Part shown: positions 20,041 to 32,100 of the stretch, in pieces
How positions within the stretch are numbered: position 1 is the stretch's first letter
How the letters are laid out: each line of letters begins with the position of its first letter
Origin: Tupaia tana
Taxonomy: Eukaryota; Chordata; Mammalia; Scandentia; Tupaiidae
Reading direction: 5' to 3'
Assembly: GCA_026018925.1 (NCBI GenBank)
Contig: JAKSZU010000020.1
Coordinates: 44,684,568 to 44,748,567, forward strand
DNA: 64,000 nucleotides
The notes under the pieces: generated by a model
What the model saw: only the letters and a program-made list of their open reading frames with translations
What the model was told of the DNA's origin: nothing
The model's database searches: none
Made by a program: the position numbers and the translations under genes

Positions 20041-20759
20041 TAAATTCCATCCAACCATTCAGTTTTTACCATTAGAACATAATATTTGCCTCACAGCATT
20101 TTACATACATATTGCTTATATTAGCTATTTAAAAAAATTACAGAGTAGTAAAGAGAAGAAAAATTAGGGGTATAATCACTTCTCCTGAATAAATGCAGAC
20201 ATTAACAAAAGCAGCTTTTATAAATTTAAGATACTCAAAGATAATAGAATGGTATAAAATAGAAATGTAAAATATTCCCTCCCACAAATACTGGTTATTG
20301 ACTTAGAAGTGACTATCATGACATTTTAGAACATTTTAGACAACTTGGTGTACAGACATACAGAAGGAAGAGATAAACAGGAGTATTACAAAAATGAAGT
20401 ACTGCCATACGTACTTTAAAAAATTTTTTTTTTATTTTAAAAACACTACATTTAAAAAAATTTCTTTATATATAGTTTATTTCAATTTATTTTATACATT
20501 CAATTACATATGTCACTTAGTTTATAATGTGAATATTCCAACATGAATGCATTTCTCACCAATCCAGTTGAGAATACTAGACATGTTGTCTTCAACAGAT
20601 AATAACCCATTTCTTTGTCCCATAAGTGTCTTGCCTCTCTATTTTTCTCTTTAATGTCTTTCCTCAGACTCTCCTCCTTCTCCCACCCTCTTCCCACACT
20701 GTATCTGGTAGGTATAACCATTTTCTATGTTTCTATATCCTATAGTTATTCAGTTGTCA

Positions 20760-20890
20760 ACAGAAAAATAACCAACTGTAAAAATTAATAATTAATAATA
20801 ATTAATGTGGTTTATTTCGAAGCGGCGTGACTCCTCCTAGACCCTCTGGAAAGGACTTTGGAAAAATAGCAAAAAGAAGTCAGACTTCTG
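20760..20890. other. Unidentified insert within L1 3' UTR
   Basis: Between L1 3' UTR sequence ending CAGTTGTCAACAG and sequence resuming TGGACTGTAGACAG is an unmatched stretch that includes TTAATAATTAATAATAATTA and GAAGCGGCGTGACTCCTCCT. Other L1 copies lack it. I cannot name its source. Confidence 0.4.
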
Positions 20891-21486
20891 TCCACACAGT
20901 TTTGGCCATGGACTGTAGACAGATGATATATATTAACTGGGGAAATACAATGTCTCCTTCATAGCCTGGCTTGCTTCATTTAGCAGTAGATCTTACAAAT
21001 TCATCCACTTTCTGTCAAAAGCCAGGGTATTGTTATTTTTTATGGCTGAGTAGTATTCGATGGAGTATATGTGTCACACTTATTCAATCCATTCCTCTGT
21101 TCATGGGGATTTGGAATGGATCTATGTCTTTTGCAACTAAGCATTCTTCTGTCCTTTGGGTAGATACCAAGGAATGGGATTGCAGGATCATATTGTAGTT
21201 TTGTTGGTAGATCTTTGAGGAATCTCCATATTGTTCTCCACAGTGGCTGGACCAGTTTACATTCCCACCAGCAGTGTAAGAGAGTTTTCCTTTCAACACA
21301 CCCCCTCCAGCACTTACCATTTTTTGTTTTTTAAATCTTAGTCATTCAGACTGGGGTTATGTGGTATCTCATTGTGGTTTTGAACTGTATCTCCCTTATA
21401 ATGAGACATGTTGAACATTTTTTCATATGCCTTTTGGCTATTTGTATATAGAGAGTGATATTTTCACCTCAGTCTCCCTTATTTTT

Positions 21487-21751
21487 TTTTTTTCTTTTTT
21501 TGGAGAGGTTTTTGCTATAGGGCGCGTGCGCTCGCCAGACAGACAGAGAGAGACAGAGAGATAGAAAGCAGGAAATCACCCCCCAGGGGGGATGGCCACG
21601 CCGCAATCCCTTCTCCTCCATTCTCCTCTCGGGATCTTGGGCACGCACGCACACGCGCCCGGCGTGAGTTTAAGCCGCCGGGTCCAGGACTCGAACCGCG
21701 GTCGACTACATGGGAGTCCAGCGACATAGCCATTACGCTAACTGCTGGTCC
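21487..21751 (-). mobile_element. SINE type A, B-box variant 1 (GACTCGAACC)
   Basis: Target duplication CAGTCTCCCTTATTTT flanks it (left at about 21470, right at about 21752). CpG-rich body (GGATGGCCACGCCGCAATCC, GCACGCACGCACACGCGCCC) and intact GGTTCGAGTCC-type B box on the minus strand. Young copy inside an older L1. Confidence 0.95.
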
Positions 21752-22635
21752 CAGTCTCCCTTATTTTAATTGGATTGATCATCTTTTTTTTCAGGAAAAC
21801 TGTTTGAGTTCCCTGTGTATTCTGGTTATCAGTCCATTATCTGAAGCATAGTGTATAAAACTAGTTTCCCATTTTGAGGGCTGTCGATTCACACTAAATA
21901 CCATGTCTTTTGCTTGCAGAAACTTCTTAATCTGATGTGATCCCACTTGTCTATTTTTGGGGTTATTGCCTGTGCTTTGGGAGTCTTGCTTAAGAAGTCT
22001 TTGCCTACCCCAATGTCTCCCAGAGTATTCTCATAGTTTTCCACCAGTAGTTTTATAATTTGAGGTCTTAGGTTTAGATCTCTGTTCTACTTTGAGTTGG
22101 TTTTTGTCGATGGTGAGAGGTAGGGGTTCAGATTCATCTTTCTGCTGGTGGATACCTAGTTTTAACAGCAGCTTTTGCTAAGGAGGTTTTTCTTTTCTCA
22201 CTGAATTGATTGGTTCCCTTTGTCAAAGATCAGTTGGCTGTATGTTTTGGAGTTTATTTCTGAGATCGCTATTCTGTTCCATTGGCTCACATGTCTGTTT
22301 TTGTGTTGATACCATATTGTTTTGATAGAGGGATGGTAATTTCTAATTGCCCTGAGAATCTATCTTGTAGTTTACCAAAGATTTAGAATTAGTTGTTCTG
22401 TTTAGCTCAGCCTAAACCTATGAGTTTTAAAAGGAGTTCAAGAAGAAGACATCATGCCTGGTGTCTAGCTCTATTCAAATTTATGGTTTCTTCTTTGTGG
22501 GTTTTTAAAAATTTTTTTTTATTATGTATTGTTAGTATACTGTCGTTTACTTAAGATATCTTACGTTTTAATTATGATAGAATTTCATTTTTGCCCCATG
22601 TAAGTATAGTACTGCTGTAAGAAAAATGCATTTTA

Positions 22636-22808
22636 GGGACCAGCAGGTGGCATGGTAGTTAAGAAGCTGGACACTCCCACATGGTTGACCACACCGCAGT
22701 TTAAGTCCTGGACCTGACAGCTTGCTTTCTCACTTTCTCTCTCTCTCGTCAAATTAAAATAAATGAATGAATAAATAAAATTAGCTAAAACAATTCTTAA
22801 AAAATAAA
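22636..22808 (+). mobile_element. SINE type B with target duplication
   Basis: Flanked by AAGAAAAATGCATTTTAG on the left and AAGAAAAATGCCTTTTGG on the right. Head GGGACCAGCAGGTGGCATGG, tail AAATTAAAATAAATGAATGA. Confidence 0.92.
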
Positions 22809-22919
22809 AAGAAAAATGCCTTTTGGTAGTGGATCTCTATACTGCTGCAAACCTAAGAGAGATTTCTATTCTGTGTAATAGAATAACAGAATTTCTGTTC
22901 TGTGTAATCTGGATGCTAG

Positions 22920-23210
22920 GTTTTTTGTTTTGTTTTTTTTTTTTTTTTTGTTTTTTTTTTTGGAGAGGTTTTTGCTATAGGGTGCGTGCGTTCGCCAGAC
23001 AGGCAGAGAGAGACAGACAGAAAGCGAGAAGTCACCCCCCAGGGGGAATGGCCATGCCGCAATCCCTTCTCCTCCATTCTCCTCTCGGGATCTTGGGCAC
23101 GCACGCACACGCACCCGGTGTGAGTTTTAAGACACCGGGTCCGGGACTCGAACCGTGGTCGACTACGTGGGAGTCCAGCGACATAGCCATTATGCTAACT
23201 GCTGGTCCCC
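22920..23210 (-). mobile_element. SINE type A, B-box variant 1, 13-bp target duplication
   Basis: ATCTGGATGCTAG at 22907-22919 and 23211-23223 frames the element. Long T-run (A tail), then a CpG-rich body and GGGACTCGAACCGTGGTCGA head. Young copy in intron 1. Confidence 0.95.
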
Positions 23211-23317
23211 ATCTGGATGCTAGTTTTCCCACAGGAATCTCCAGATCACACCATTTTGCAACATTTAAAAGATCAGTAGATTTTAGAAGGTCATATGGAC
23301 ATTTAAAGAAGCAAACT

Positions 23318-23660
23318 GTTATATACTGAATGTTTATGTTCTCCCAAAATTCATATGGTGATATCCAATGATAGTATTTGGAGGTGGGACTTTTGGGGGT
23401 AATTAGGTCATGAGGTAGAACTCTTATGATTGGAATTAGTGCCCTTATAGGCAGAGACGGAGAAAGATGATGTCTTTCTTGGCCATGTGAGGCTGCAGAA
23501 AGGAGGTGTCTGTTTGCAAACTAAAAAGAGGGCCCTCACTCTGACAACTTGAACTTGTACACTCCAGCCTTCAAAACTGTAAGGAATAAATTTCTGTTGC
23601 TCAAGCCATGCAGTATGTGGTATTTTTGTTATAGCAACCCAAAGTGACTAAGGCAAAAAA
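23318..23660 (+). mobile_element. MLT1-like solo LTR
   Basis: CCCAAAATTCATATGGTGAT, ATTTGGAGGTGGGACTTTTG, GGAATTAGTGCCCTTATAGG, TGGCCATGTGAGGCTGCAGA, CAAAACTGTAAGGAATAAAT and AAAGTGACTAAGGCA match the ordered blocks of MLT1/MaLR LTRs. It ends about 95 bp before CCDC39 exon 2. Noncoding relic. Confidence 0.85.
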
Positions 23661-23753
23661 TAAATGAAGATTTAATTTTCTTTCAATTTTAAGTTCTTCA
23701 CTATGGTAAAACTTAATAGGACTTTGGTTAATCATAGCATTTGTTCTTTATAG

Positions 23754-23873
23754 TTGTCAAAGATGCAGGATGAAAGGTCAAGCTTGCAAGAACAGCTTCG
23801 TGACTATGAAGATAGAATTAATGCAATGACGTCTCACCTCAAAAATGTTAAGCAAGAGTTCTTATTTACACAG
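23754..23873 (+). CDS. CCDC39: CCDC39 exon 2 (residues 31-70)
   Basis: A TTTATAG acceptor ends at 23753 and a GTACAG donor begins at 23874. The 40 codons read [20 protein letters not shown] and continue through [16 protein letters not shown]. Heptad-like spacing of Leu, Ile, Met and Val among charged residues marks the start of the long coiled coil. Phase is 0 at both ends. Intron 1 before it is 4.7 kb and contains an L1, three SINEs and an MLT1-like LTR that ends about 95 bp upstream of this exon. Confidence 0.95.
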
Positions 23874-24540
23874 GTACAGTAAAATTGAAAGCTGTTTGAT
23901 TATATCACATATCATCATGGAACATTTCATAGTATATTAATAATTTTATTTTTGGTACATGATATGAAATTTTAGCATATTTGAGCTGTTATGAACATAA
24001 CCTTGAACATGAGAGTAGATAGAAAAATCATTGAAGAACTAATTCTTAACAATTTTAAACAAAAATCAATTCATATGAAGGGACAAATTGTCATTCACAT
24101 TAGGAGGATTATATTAAAAGGATACAATGATGACATTGAGAAATGAAGACTTTAAGCAGAAATAGAGCTAATATAGTACATAGTAGAATTTTTGCCTCTT
24201 TTTAAAATTTTTAGCACATCCCACTGGGGACAATTTGAGTGGAGGCTAATAGTCATAGTCCCTATGACATGGTATTACATTATAGTTCAAGAATTGAAAT
24301 TTGTAATGATAATCTTGAGACTTAAAAGTTAAATTATATTTACGACAATATTGAAGAGACTGGGAAGGTATAATGCATTTTAGAAATATTAACACAAATT
24401 TAATAAAAATTAAAACTCAGAATGATTAAGTAATCTTCTCTTTTTTATGTAAATCTATTTAAGCATCCAGACTCATTCTCTGACGATGCCCAGCAAACCA
24501 GACAGTTCGGCAAATCACAAAACAGTTTACTAACTTCCCT

Positions 24541-24594
24541 GTTCTATCTATCTATCATCTATCTATCTATCTATCTATCTATTTATTTATTTTT
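24541..24594. repeat. (TCTA)n microsatellite
   Basis: CTATCTATCTATCATCTATC then about six more CTAT units and (TTTA)n, adjoining the tail end of a minus-strand SINE. Confidence 0.9.
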
Positions 24595-24834
24595 GAGTGA
24601 TTTCTGCTATAGGGTGCATGGGCTTGCTGGAGATACAGAGAGAGACAAAAAGCTAGAAATCTCTCCCCAGGGGAGATGGCCAAGCTGCAATCCCTTCTCC
24701 TCCATTCTCCTCTCGGGGTTTTGGGCATGCACGCACATGTGCCTGGTGTGTTTCATGCTGCCAGATCTGGGTCTTAAACCACGGTCGACTGTGGGAGGCA
24801 AACGATGTAACCATTCTGCCATCTGCTGGTTTCT
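24590..24834 (-). mobile_element. SINE type A, older subfamily (intron 2)
   Basis: Minus-strand: GAGTGATTTCTGCTATAGGG, GATGGCCAAGCTGCAATCCC, TTGGGCATGCACGCACATGT, TCTTAAACCACGGTCGACTG and CATCTGCTGGTTTCT. More diverged than the CpG-rich copies. Confidence 0.85.
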
Positions 24835-24961
24835 GGACTATATTTTTTTTTTAAATGCATATACTGGACCAATTAGAATATGTGATCAATTCATATAAAC
24901 ATTTCATTTTCCAATTATTTTTAATTGCTACTTCTTGTTTGTAGGTGAGTAATGAGTTACA

Positions 24962-25275
24962 GCTTTTAAAAATTTTTAACTTTATTTATTTACATTCATT
25001 CACTGTACATCAATACAGTATACAAAATGAGATTTCCCATCCAGATGACACTATATTGGTTTAATCAAGGATATTACCATACATGTTATCATCAACAAAT
25101 AATTTTTCATTTGCTTCTTACATATTTTGCTTTTTTATTTTTCCCCTTAATTCTCTACCTCTCCCTCTGTCATTTCCCACTCTCCTCCACTTTGTTTCTG
25201 GTATCTACAGTGTTTTCCATGTCTTTTTTTTTTTTTCATATTTTATTAATTCACTAAAGATCTTACTTAATCTAA
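24962..25275 (-). mobile_element. L1 3' UTR fragment (older subfamily), minus strand
   Basis: TTTATTTACATTCATTCACT, ATACAGTATACAAAATGAGA and TTAATCAAGGATATTACCAT closely resemble another 3' UTR fragment at 62330-62450. It may be the 3' end of the ORF2-deleted L1 at 25640-33660. Confidence 0.7.
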
Positions 25276-25639
25276 AATCTTTCAATAGAAAGCATAGTTA
25301 ATAAATACATATCTATGAACACTAGGCATAAACCTCAGTGAGTAGTGTGAACATACTATAAAGTACACCTGGCTGGGGCTATATAGCTTACTGCAGTCAT
25401 TAAATATTTTTTAATGCATTTTTTAATTTCAAGAAAAACAGTTACAATTTTAACAGACCAAAATAAAAACATATTAAGACTTAAAGCCAGGAAAAACGTT
25501 AGGATTCAGTTCAAATAGTAGATAGATGAAGCTATCAACAGTTCAAGAGAAAACAAAAATCCTTAAATCTGGAAAACAAAGCATAGAAGAAAATCAGTAA
25601 TGTTTTATTAAGAAGTCATAAAATTCTATTTCACACCAG

Positions 25640-27396
25640 TTCAGTGTCATGTAATTAATCTCTCTTTATTGAATTTGTAGTGTTATTGTGGTCTGATCTT
25701 TCCATTTAAATTCTAGAAGTTAACATTCAACTCTAGATTTGTCCCTACTATTAGGCTGCCCATTTTCTTGGTTGCTTTTTATACCCTAATTTCTGTGTGT
25801 CTGTATTTAGTTTTACTGGCATAGCACTCCCTTCAGAACTTCTTGGAGAGCTGGTAGGGTTAAATTCTTTCAGGTTTTGTTTATCTGAAAATGTTTTTAG
25901 ATTTTTTTTTCTTATAAAGGATAGTCTTGCTGGGTATAGTATTCTTGGTTGAAATTGTTTTTCACTTAACACTTTGAATATATTTTCCCATTCTTTCCTT
26001 GTTTGCATTGTTTCTGATGAGAGATTGATGTTAGCCTGATGGGATATCCTTCGAAAGTAACTTAACATTTCTCTCTTGCCAATTTTAGTATCTTGTCTCT
26101 GTGGTTGCCTTTGAGAAAATCTTGAGTTGATTTTTTATGGGGTCCTTTGTACTTCTTGGGTCTGGGTATTTGAATGCCTCTCTAGGTTTGAAAATTTTTC
26201 TTACAGAATTTTATGGAATATATTATCAATGCCCTGATTAATTTTTTCACTTTCTGGGATACTGATAATATGGATGTTTTGGAGTTTAATGGTATCTAGT
26301 ATTACTATTGTATTCTATTTTTTTTTTTTTTTGTTACTTTCTCAGTCTTGGTGAATTTTCTAGGTCAGAAGTTCTATCGTCTACATCTGAGATTCGATCT
26401 TCAGCATGATCTAATCAGCTTTAGTACTTTCAAGGGAGGTTTTGATTTCTTGTATTACAGCCTTCATTTCTAACAATTCCATTTGATTCTTTTTTTTATC
26501 TTGGGTATTTACTCTTTCATATCATGCAAGAACTTCCTCACCTCTTGGAACTTGTTGTCTCTTTTCTCCTGCATTTTCTGGAGTTCATTTATTCTGTCTC
26601 TCTCCATCTCTCTATTTTAATTTTTAAAGTTCTTAGCATCTCTGTTAGCTTTGTCACTATGAATATCCTAAATTCTTTATCTGACATTTCCATGGGTTCC
26701 CTTGTATTGTCTATGGAGGAAGAGGAGTTATTTTCTTCCCTTAGAGGAGAGATATTTTCTTGGTTTCTCATATTTCTTGTGTATCTATTTGGTTTCTGGT
26801 CATCTGATGGATTATATGTTTGCTTTTTGGAGTTAAATCTTAGCATTCAGAGGCATGCTGGAGGAGGTAACCTGTGATTTCCAAACAGTACTATTTTTTT
26901 TCCCTTTGTTTAGCAGATAGAATGGAAATTGAGGATTAATCTGACCTTGAAAATATTCAGCTATTTGGCTATAGTGCACCTAGACTTGTCTAAATACTCA
27001 GTATGTGCATACTGAGCAGAAATGTGAAAAGGAGAAAAAGAAAAAGTAAAAGTAAACAACTAGAAAAAGAGAAAAAATAAGACAAAAACAATTTAACAAA
27101 AAGAGAAAAGAAAAAAAATTTAAAGCAAAAAATGAAAACCGTGTGGCACTCAGAACTCAGATATAGATGGCTGGTGATTGGCTTGTCCTGTGAGGGTGGG
27201 GGGAAAGTTAGGAATTAGTAAGACACAAGAGTAACAGAAAGCTAAGAACTTAAAAAATTAAAATAGAGAGATGAGGAGAGACAGAATAAATAGGGTGTTC
27301 TCACTTATTTTAATCTGGGGGTCAGGAGGGTGAAGTCTGGGCAGAAGGTCTTCAGTGGTCCTAATCCCTAAAAGAGGCTCTAAGAAGTCAGATATA
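25640..27396 (-). mobile_element. L1 5' region (ORF1 plus part of 5' UTR), minus strand, left of nested L1
   Basis: From right to left: 5' UTR sequence with GGCACTCAGAACTCAGATAT (27148), ORF1 N-terminal region (26846-26589, SIDNTREPMEMSDKEFRIFI), ORF1 C-terminal region (26068-25751, ETMQTRKEWENIFKVLSEKQ), and only the first stretch of ORF2 to about 25680. Almost all of ORF2 is missing. The 5' UTR is split at 27396 by a younger L1 and continues at 33245. Confidence 0.82.
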
Positions 27397-27400
27397 GCTC

Positions 27401-27785
27401 CCACAGCCTGTCCTGTCCCCAGCAGCAGGCCGCAGACACAGCGGCAGGCCTCTGGCCAGCCAGCGATTCTGAGGCAGGGACATCACTGCTCCCTGGGCTC
27501 ACCTGCAGACCCCCATCCCCAGCGCCCACCCTCTAGCCTTTCCTGTCCCCAGTAGCAGGCTGCAGACACAGTGGCAGGCCTCTGGCCAGCCAGCGATTCT
27601 GAGGCAGGGACATCACTGCTCCCTGGGCTCACCTGCAGACCCCCAGCCCCAGCGCCCACCCCCTAGGTAGGTTGCCATTTCTTTCTGCTTTGGATTTTTC
27701 AGGTTTATTCTTTTGTTAACTTCCTGGTCTTCCTCCTTCCACAGCCTGTCCTGTCCCCAGCAGCAGGCCTCAGACACAGCGACAG
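27401..27785 (+). repeat. L1 5' UTR promoter units, 130-bp period
   Basis: TCCTGTCCCCAG begins at 27411 and 27541 (period 130), each followed by GCCTCTGGCCAGCCAGCGAT and GGCAGGGACATCACTGCTCC. A partial third unit begins at 27749. The units are GC-rich compared with the rest of the element, as in tandem-monomer L1 promoters known from mouse. Confidence 0.9.
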
Positions 27786-28167
27786 GCCTTCGGCCTTCAC
27801 ATTAGCGCGGCGTGTGACTTTTTCTTTATTTTTCTGTGCATTTTTTTTTTCTTGTGTTTCTTCACCTAATACCCTCTCCTGTTCATCTTCCACCCTGCCA
27901 GAAGGACTAGTCTGGTCTATAATCAGATATCTAAAATCCCCTAGTAATATAACTTTCTCTGGGATCTTCCCTTGTACTGACCCACCTGAGGAAAAGGAGA
28001 TATTGCTTTTCAGACACCTCAGTAGAGCTCCCCTCTTGATACCTCATTGGTAAAAACAACAGAAGAGAGACATCGGCAAACATTAATTTGCAACAAAAGG
28101 GAAAATCTCTTACTCCTAGTCAGAGAAATGTTCCCGCAAGATGTATTCAAATTGAATATATCTTCCA

Positions 28168-29121
28168 ATGGCTAGAACTAGAAGAAGAGCCTCAGGTATG
28201 AATAAATAAGGAAATACATCTCCATCAAAAGTACAGAGTAACTCCCCTCCATCTTTCGTGCTAATGGGCGATGTTACCAAAATGTCAGACAAAAAATTTC
28301 GAACATTTATGGTGAACAAATTCTTTGAAAAGAGACAGTGAACTACAGGAGATGAGGAAGTCATTCCAAGATATGAAAGAAGAAATGGAAACTCTGAGAA
28401 AGAACCAGATGGAGCTATTAGAGATAAAGTCTGGAATAAAGGAAATCAAAAAAAGTATTAAAAGTCGATTAGACCATGCTGAAGATCGAATCTCTGATGT
28501 AGAAGATAAAACCTCTGACCTAGAAAGAACCATGAAAAAGATAGAGAAAACAAAACAAAAAAAAAAAAACACGAGGATAAAATACGAGAAATACTAGATT
28601 CCATAAGACGCCCAAATATCAGAATAATTGGCATCCCAGAAGGTGAAGAAACTAATGGCATGGAAAATCTATTCCATGAAATCCTGGAAGAAAATTTCCC
28701 GAGTCTAGAGAGGCACTCAAGCATCAAGACCCAAGAAATACAAAGGACCCCAGTTAGAATCAACCCCAGAAGATCTTCCCCAAGGCACATACATCATAGC
28801 CAGACTATCCAAGACCACAGATAAGGACATGATACTAAAACTGGCAAGAGAGAAACGAGAAGTGACGTACAAAGGTCATGCCATCAGGATAACTCCGGAC
28901 CTCTCAACGGAAACAATGCAAGCAAGGAAAGAATGGAAAGATGTATTGAAAGTCCTAAGAGAGAAGCATTTTCAACCAAGATTATTGTATCCTGCAAGAT
29001 TATCCTTCATATGGGAAAAAATATTAAAATCTTTACAGATAAACAAGACTTGAAAGAATTTGCCAGCACCAGACTAGCTCTTCAAGAAACCCTGAAGAAA
29101 GTACTGTTCCAAGAAAACTAA
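28168..29121 (+). pseudogene. L1 ORF1, broken
   Basis: The start at 28168 (MARTRRRASGMNK, then a stop) is set by the + strand L1 at 46.7 kb. Downstream blocks: KMSDKKFRTFMVNKF at 28282, the coiled coil MRKSFQDMKEEMETLRKNQM at 28351-28410, the central domain RIIGIPEGEETNGMENLFHE, then ILKLAREKREVTYKGHAIRI and ARKEWKDVLKVLREKHFQPR in a different frame (28829-29053). Expected length is about 317 residues. At least two stops and two frame changes. Confidence 0.88.
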
Positions 29122-29165
29122 AGAGCTAACAGTCAGAAACTAAGGAATAAAAGGCTGCTGTGACA

Positions 29166-32100
29166 ATGGCCAACTTAAAGGTTGGGTCAAATCCAGTTAC
29201 ATCGATAATAACATTAAATGTGAACGGATTAAATTCCCCAATCAAGAGACACAGACTGGCCAAATGGATAAAAAAACAGAGACCCTCTATCTGTTGCCTA
29301 CAGGAAACCCACCTCATCGATAAAGACATACATAGACTGAAAGTGAATGGTTGGAAAAAGGTTTTCCATGCAATAGGGAACCAAAAAAAAAAAAAAAAGC
29401 TGGAGTTGCAATACTAATTTCTGACAATATAGCCTTTAAAACAAAAACTGTTAGAAGAGACAAGGAAGGGCACTATATTGTAGTAAAAGGATCAATAGAT
29501 CAAGAAGATATAACTCTTATAAATATCTATGTGCCCAACACAGGAGCACCCAAATATGTGAAGGACAGACTGTTAGATCTAAAAGGGGAGATAGACTGCA
29601 ATACACTAATTGTTGGGGACCTCAACACTGCACTATCCCCTCTGGACAGATCATCTAGACAAAAAATAGATAAAGGGATAAAGGATCTGAATGATACCAT
29701 AAATTAAATGGTCTTAACATACATCTATAGAACTTCCCATCCAAAAACCACGAGATACACTTTTTTCTCACCCCCACATGGATCCTTTTCGAAGATTGAC
29801 CACATCATAGGGCACAAAGCAAGCCTCTACAGATTCAAAGGCATAGAAACTATTCCCAGCATCTTCTCCGACCATGATGGAATTAAACTTGGGTTTAATT
29901 TCAAGAGAAACCCTCAAAAATACTCATATACATGGAAACTAAATAATTTACTACTGAATGACTCCACAACTACTGATGAAATAAATACTGAAATCAAAAG
30001 ATTCATGGAAGCTAATGACAATGAGGACACGAGTTTCCATAATCTTTGGGGCACTGCAAAAGCAGTCATAAAAGGAAATTATAGCAATTAGTGCTCATAA
30101 GAGGAAGACGGAAAGAAGGCAAATGGATCAATTAACATCATGCCTCAGAGAATTGGAGAAGCAACAGCAAAATGATCCAGAAAACTCCAGGAGAAAGGAA
30201 ATAATAAAGATCTGAGCAGAAATAAATGAAATAGAAAATAAGCGAACTATACAGAAAATAAATGAAAGTAAAAGCTGGTTCTTTGAAAAGATAAACAAAA
30301 TTGATACACCACTAGCGAGGCTCATTAAGAAGAAATTAAGGAACCAGGTGAATCAAATCTGCAATGAAGCAGGAAATATAACAACAGACAAAGTAGAAAT
30401 ACAGAACATAATTAGAGGATATTATGAACAACGATATGCCAAGAAACAAGACAATCTGGATGAGATGGACAAATTCCTGGACACGTATAATCTACCAAGA
30501 TTGAGCCAGGAGGATATAGAAAGTCTAAATAGGCCCATAACAAGCCAGAAGATTGAATCAGTACTAAATAACCTTCCAACAAAGAAAAGTCCTGGCCCTG
30601 ATGGCTTCAGCTCTGAGTTCTATAAAACGTTCAAAGAAGAGTTAATCCCCATTCTGCTCAAGTTATTTCTAAAGATCCAAAAGGGTGACTCTCTCCCTAA
30701 TTCATTCTCTGAAGCCTCTGTCATCCTTATCCTCAAAACAGATAAGGACAGGACAAAGAAGGAAGACTATAGACCAATATCTCTGATGAATATAGATGCA
30801 AAGATTCTCAGCAAGATACTAGCAAACCGTATCCAACAACTTATAAAAAAGATTATACATCATGATCAGGTAGGCTTTATTCCAGGAATGAAAGGTTGGT
30901 TCAACATATGCAAAACCATAAATGTGGTACATCATATTAACAGGAAAAAAGACAAAAACCATATGGTCATATCGATTGATGCAGAAAAAGCATTTGATAA
31001 GATAAAACATCCCTTTGTGCTCAAGACGCTCAGCAAAATTGGCATACAAGGGTCATTTCTCAACACAATAAAAGCTATCTATGAAAAACCCATCGCGAAT
31101 ATCATCCTGAATGGAGAAAAGCTGAAAGCTTCCCCACTAAAAACAGGTACAAGACAAGGATGCCCACTTTCTCCACTCCTTTTCAATATAGTATTGGATG
31201 TTCTCGCCAATGCAATCAGAAAAGAGAAAAAAAATTAAAGGCATCCAAATAGGAAAAGAAGAGGTAAAACTCTCTCTATTCACAGATGACATGATTTTGT
31301 ACATAGAAGACCCAATGATTTCCATGAAGAAATTTCTGGAAGTAATGCACGAATACAGTAAAGTTGCAGGAATCAAAATTAATATACAGAAGTCTATAGC
31401 ATTTCTATATACAAACAACAGACAGACGGAGATAGAACTGAAAGAAATTGTTCCATTTACCATAGCCACCAAAAGTATAAGATACTTGGGGATAAATCTA
31501 ACCAAAGAAGTTAAAGACCTCCACAAGGAAAACTATGAGAAGCTAAAAAAAGAAATTGAAAATGGTACAAAAAAGTGTAAAGACATCCCATGTTCCTGGA
31601 TTGGAAGAATTAATATAACCAAAATGGCAATTCTACCCAAATTAATCTACCTATTTAATGCAATGCCAATCAAAGTACCAGACACATTCTTCACAGATTT
31701 AGAAAAGACCATCATAAAGTTTATCTGGAATAATAAAAGACCCCACATTGCCAAAGCAATTCTACAAAAGAAGAGTGGAGTGGGCGGCATCTCACTCCCC
31801 GACCCAAAAATATACTACAAAGCTGTGGTAATCAAAACAGCATGGTATTGGCACAGGAACAGACATGTGGACCAATGGAACAGAATTGAGTCCACAGGAA
31901 TAAATTACCAATCATTCAGTCAACTGATTTTTGACAAGGGGTACCAGTCAATCCAGTGGGAAAAGGAAAACCTCTTCAGCAAATGGTGCTGGAAAAACTG
32001 GATTTCCACCTGTAGAAAGATGAGTCTGAACTTCTACCTCTCACCTTTGACAAAAATCAAGTCAAGGTGGATCAAGGATCTAAATCTAAGAGCACAAACT

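Larger units (their letters stand above)
20440..22335 (-). mobile_element. L1 3' half, 5'-truncated, minus strand (CCDC39 intron 1)
   Basis: Minus-strand 3' UTR from about 20440, then the ORF2 C-terminal region ([20 protein letters not shown] around 21300), ending 5'-truncated near 22335. A young type-A SINE lies at 21487-21751. About 130 bp at 20760-20890 do not match the L1 layout. No intact frame. Confidence 0.85.

Noticed and set aside
22916-23329. Open frames through SINEs rich in Arg, Pro and Ser (for example 22823-23329)
   Set aside because: The same peptide patterns appear at every type-A SINE; they are shadows of the repeat.
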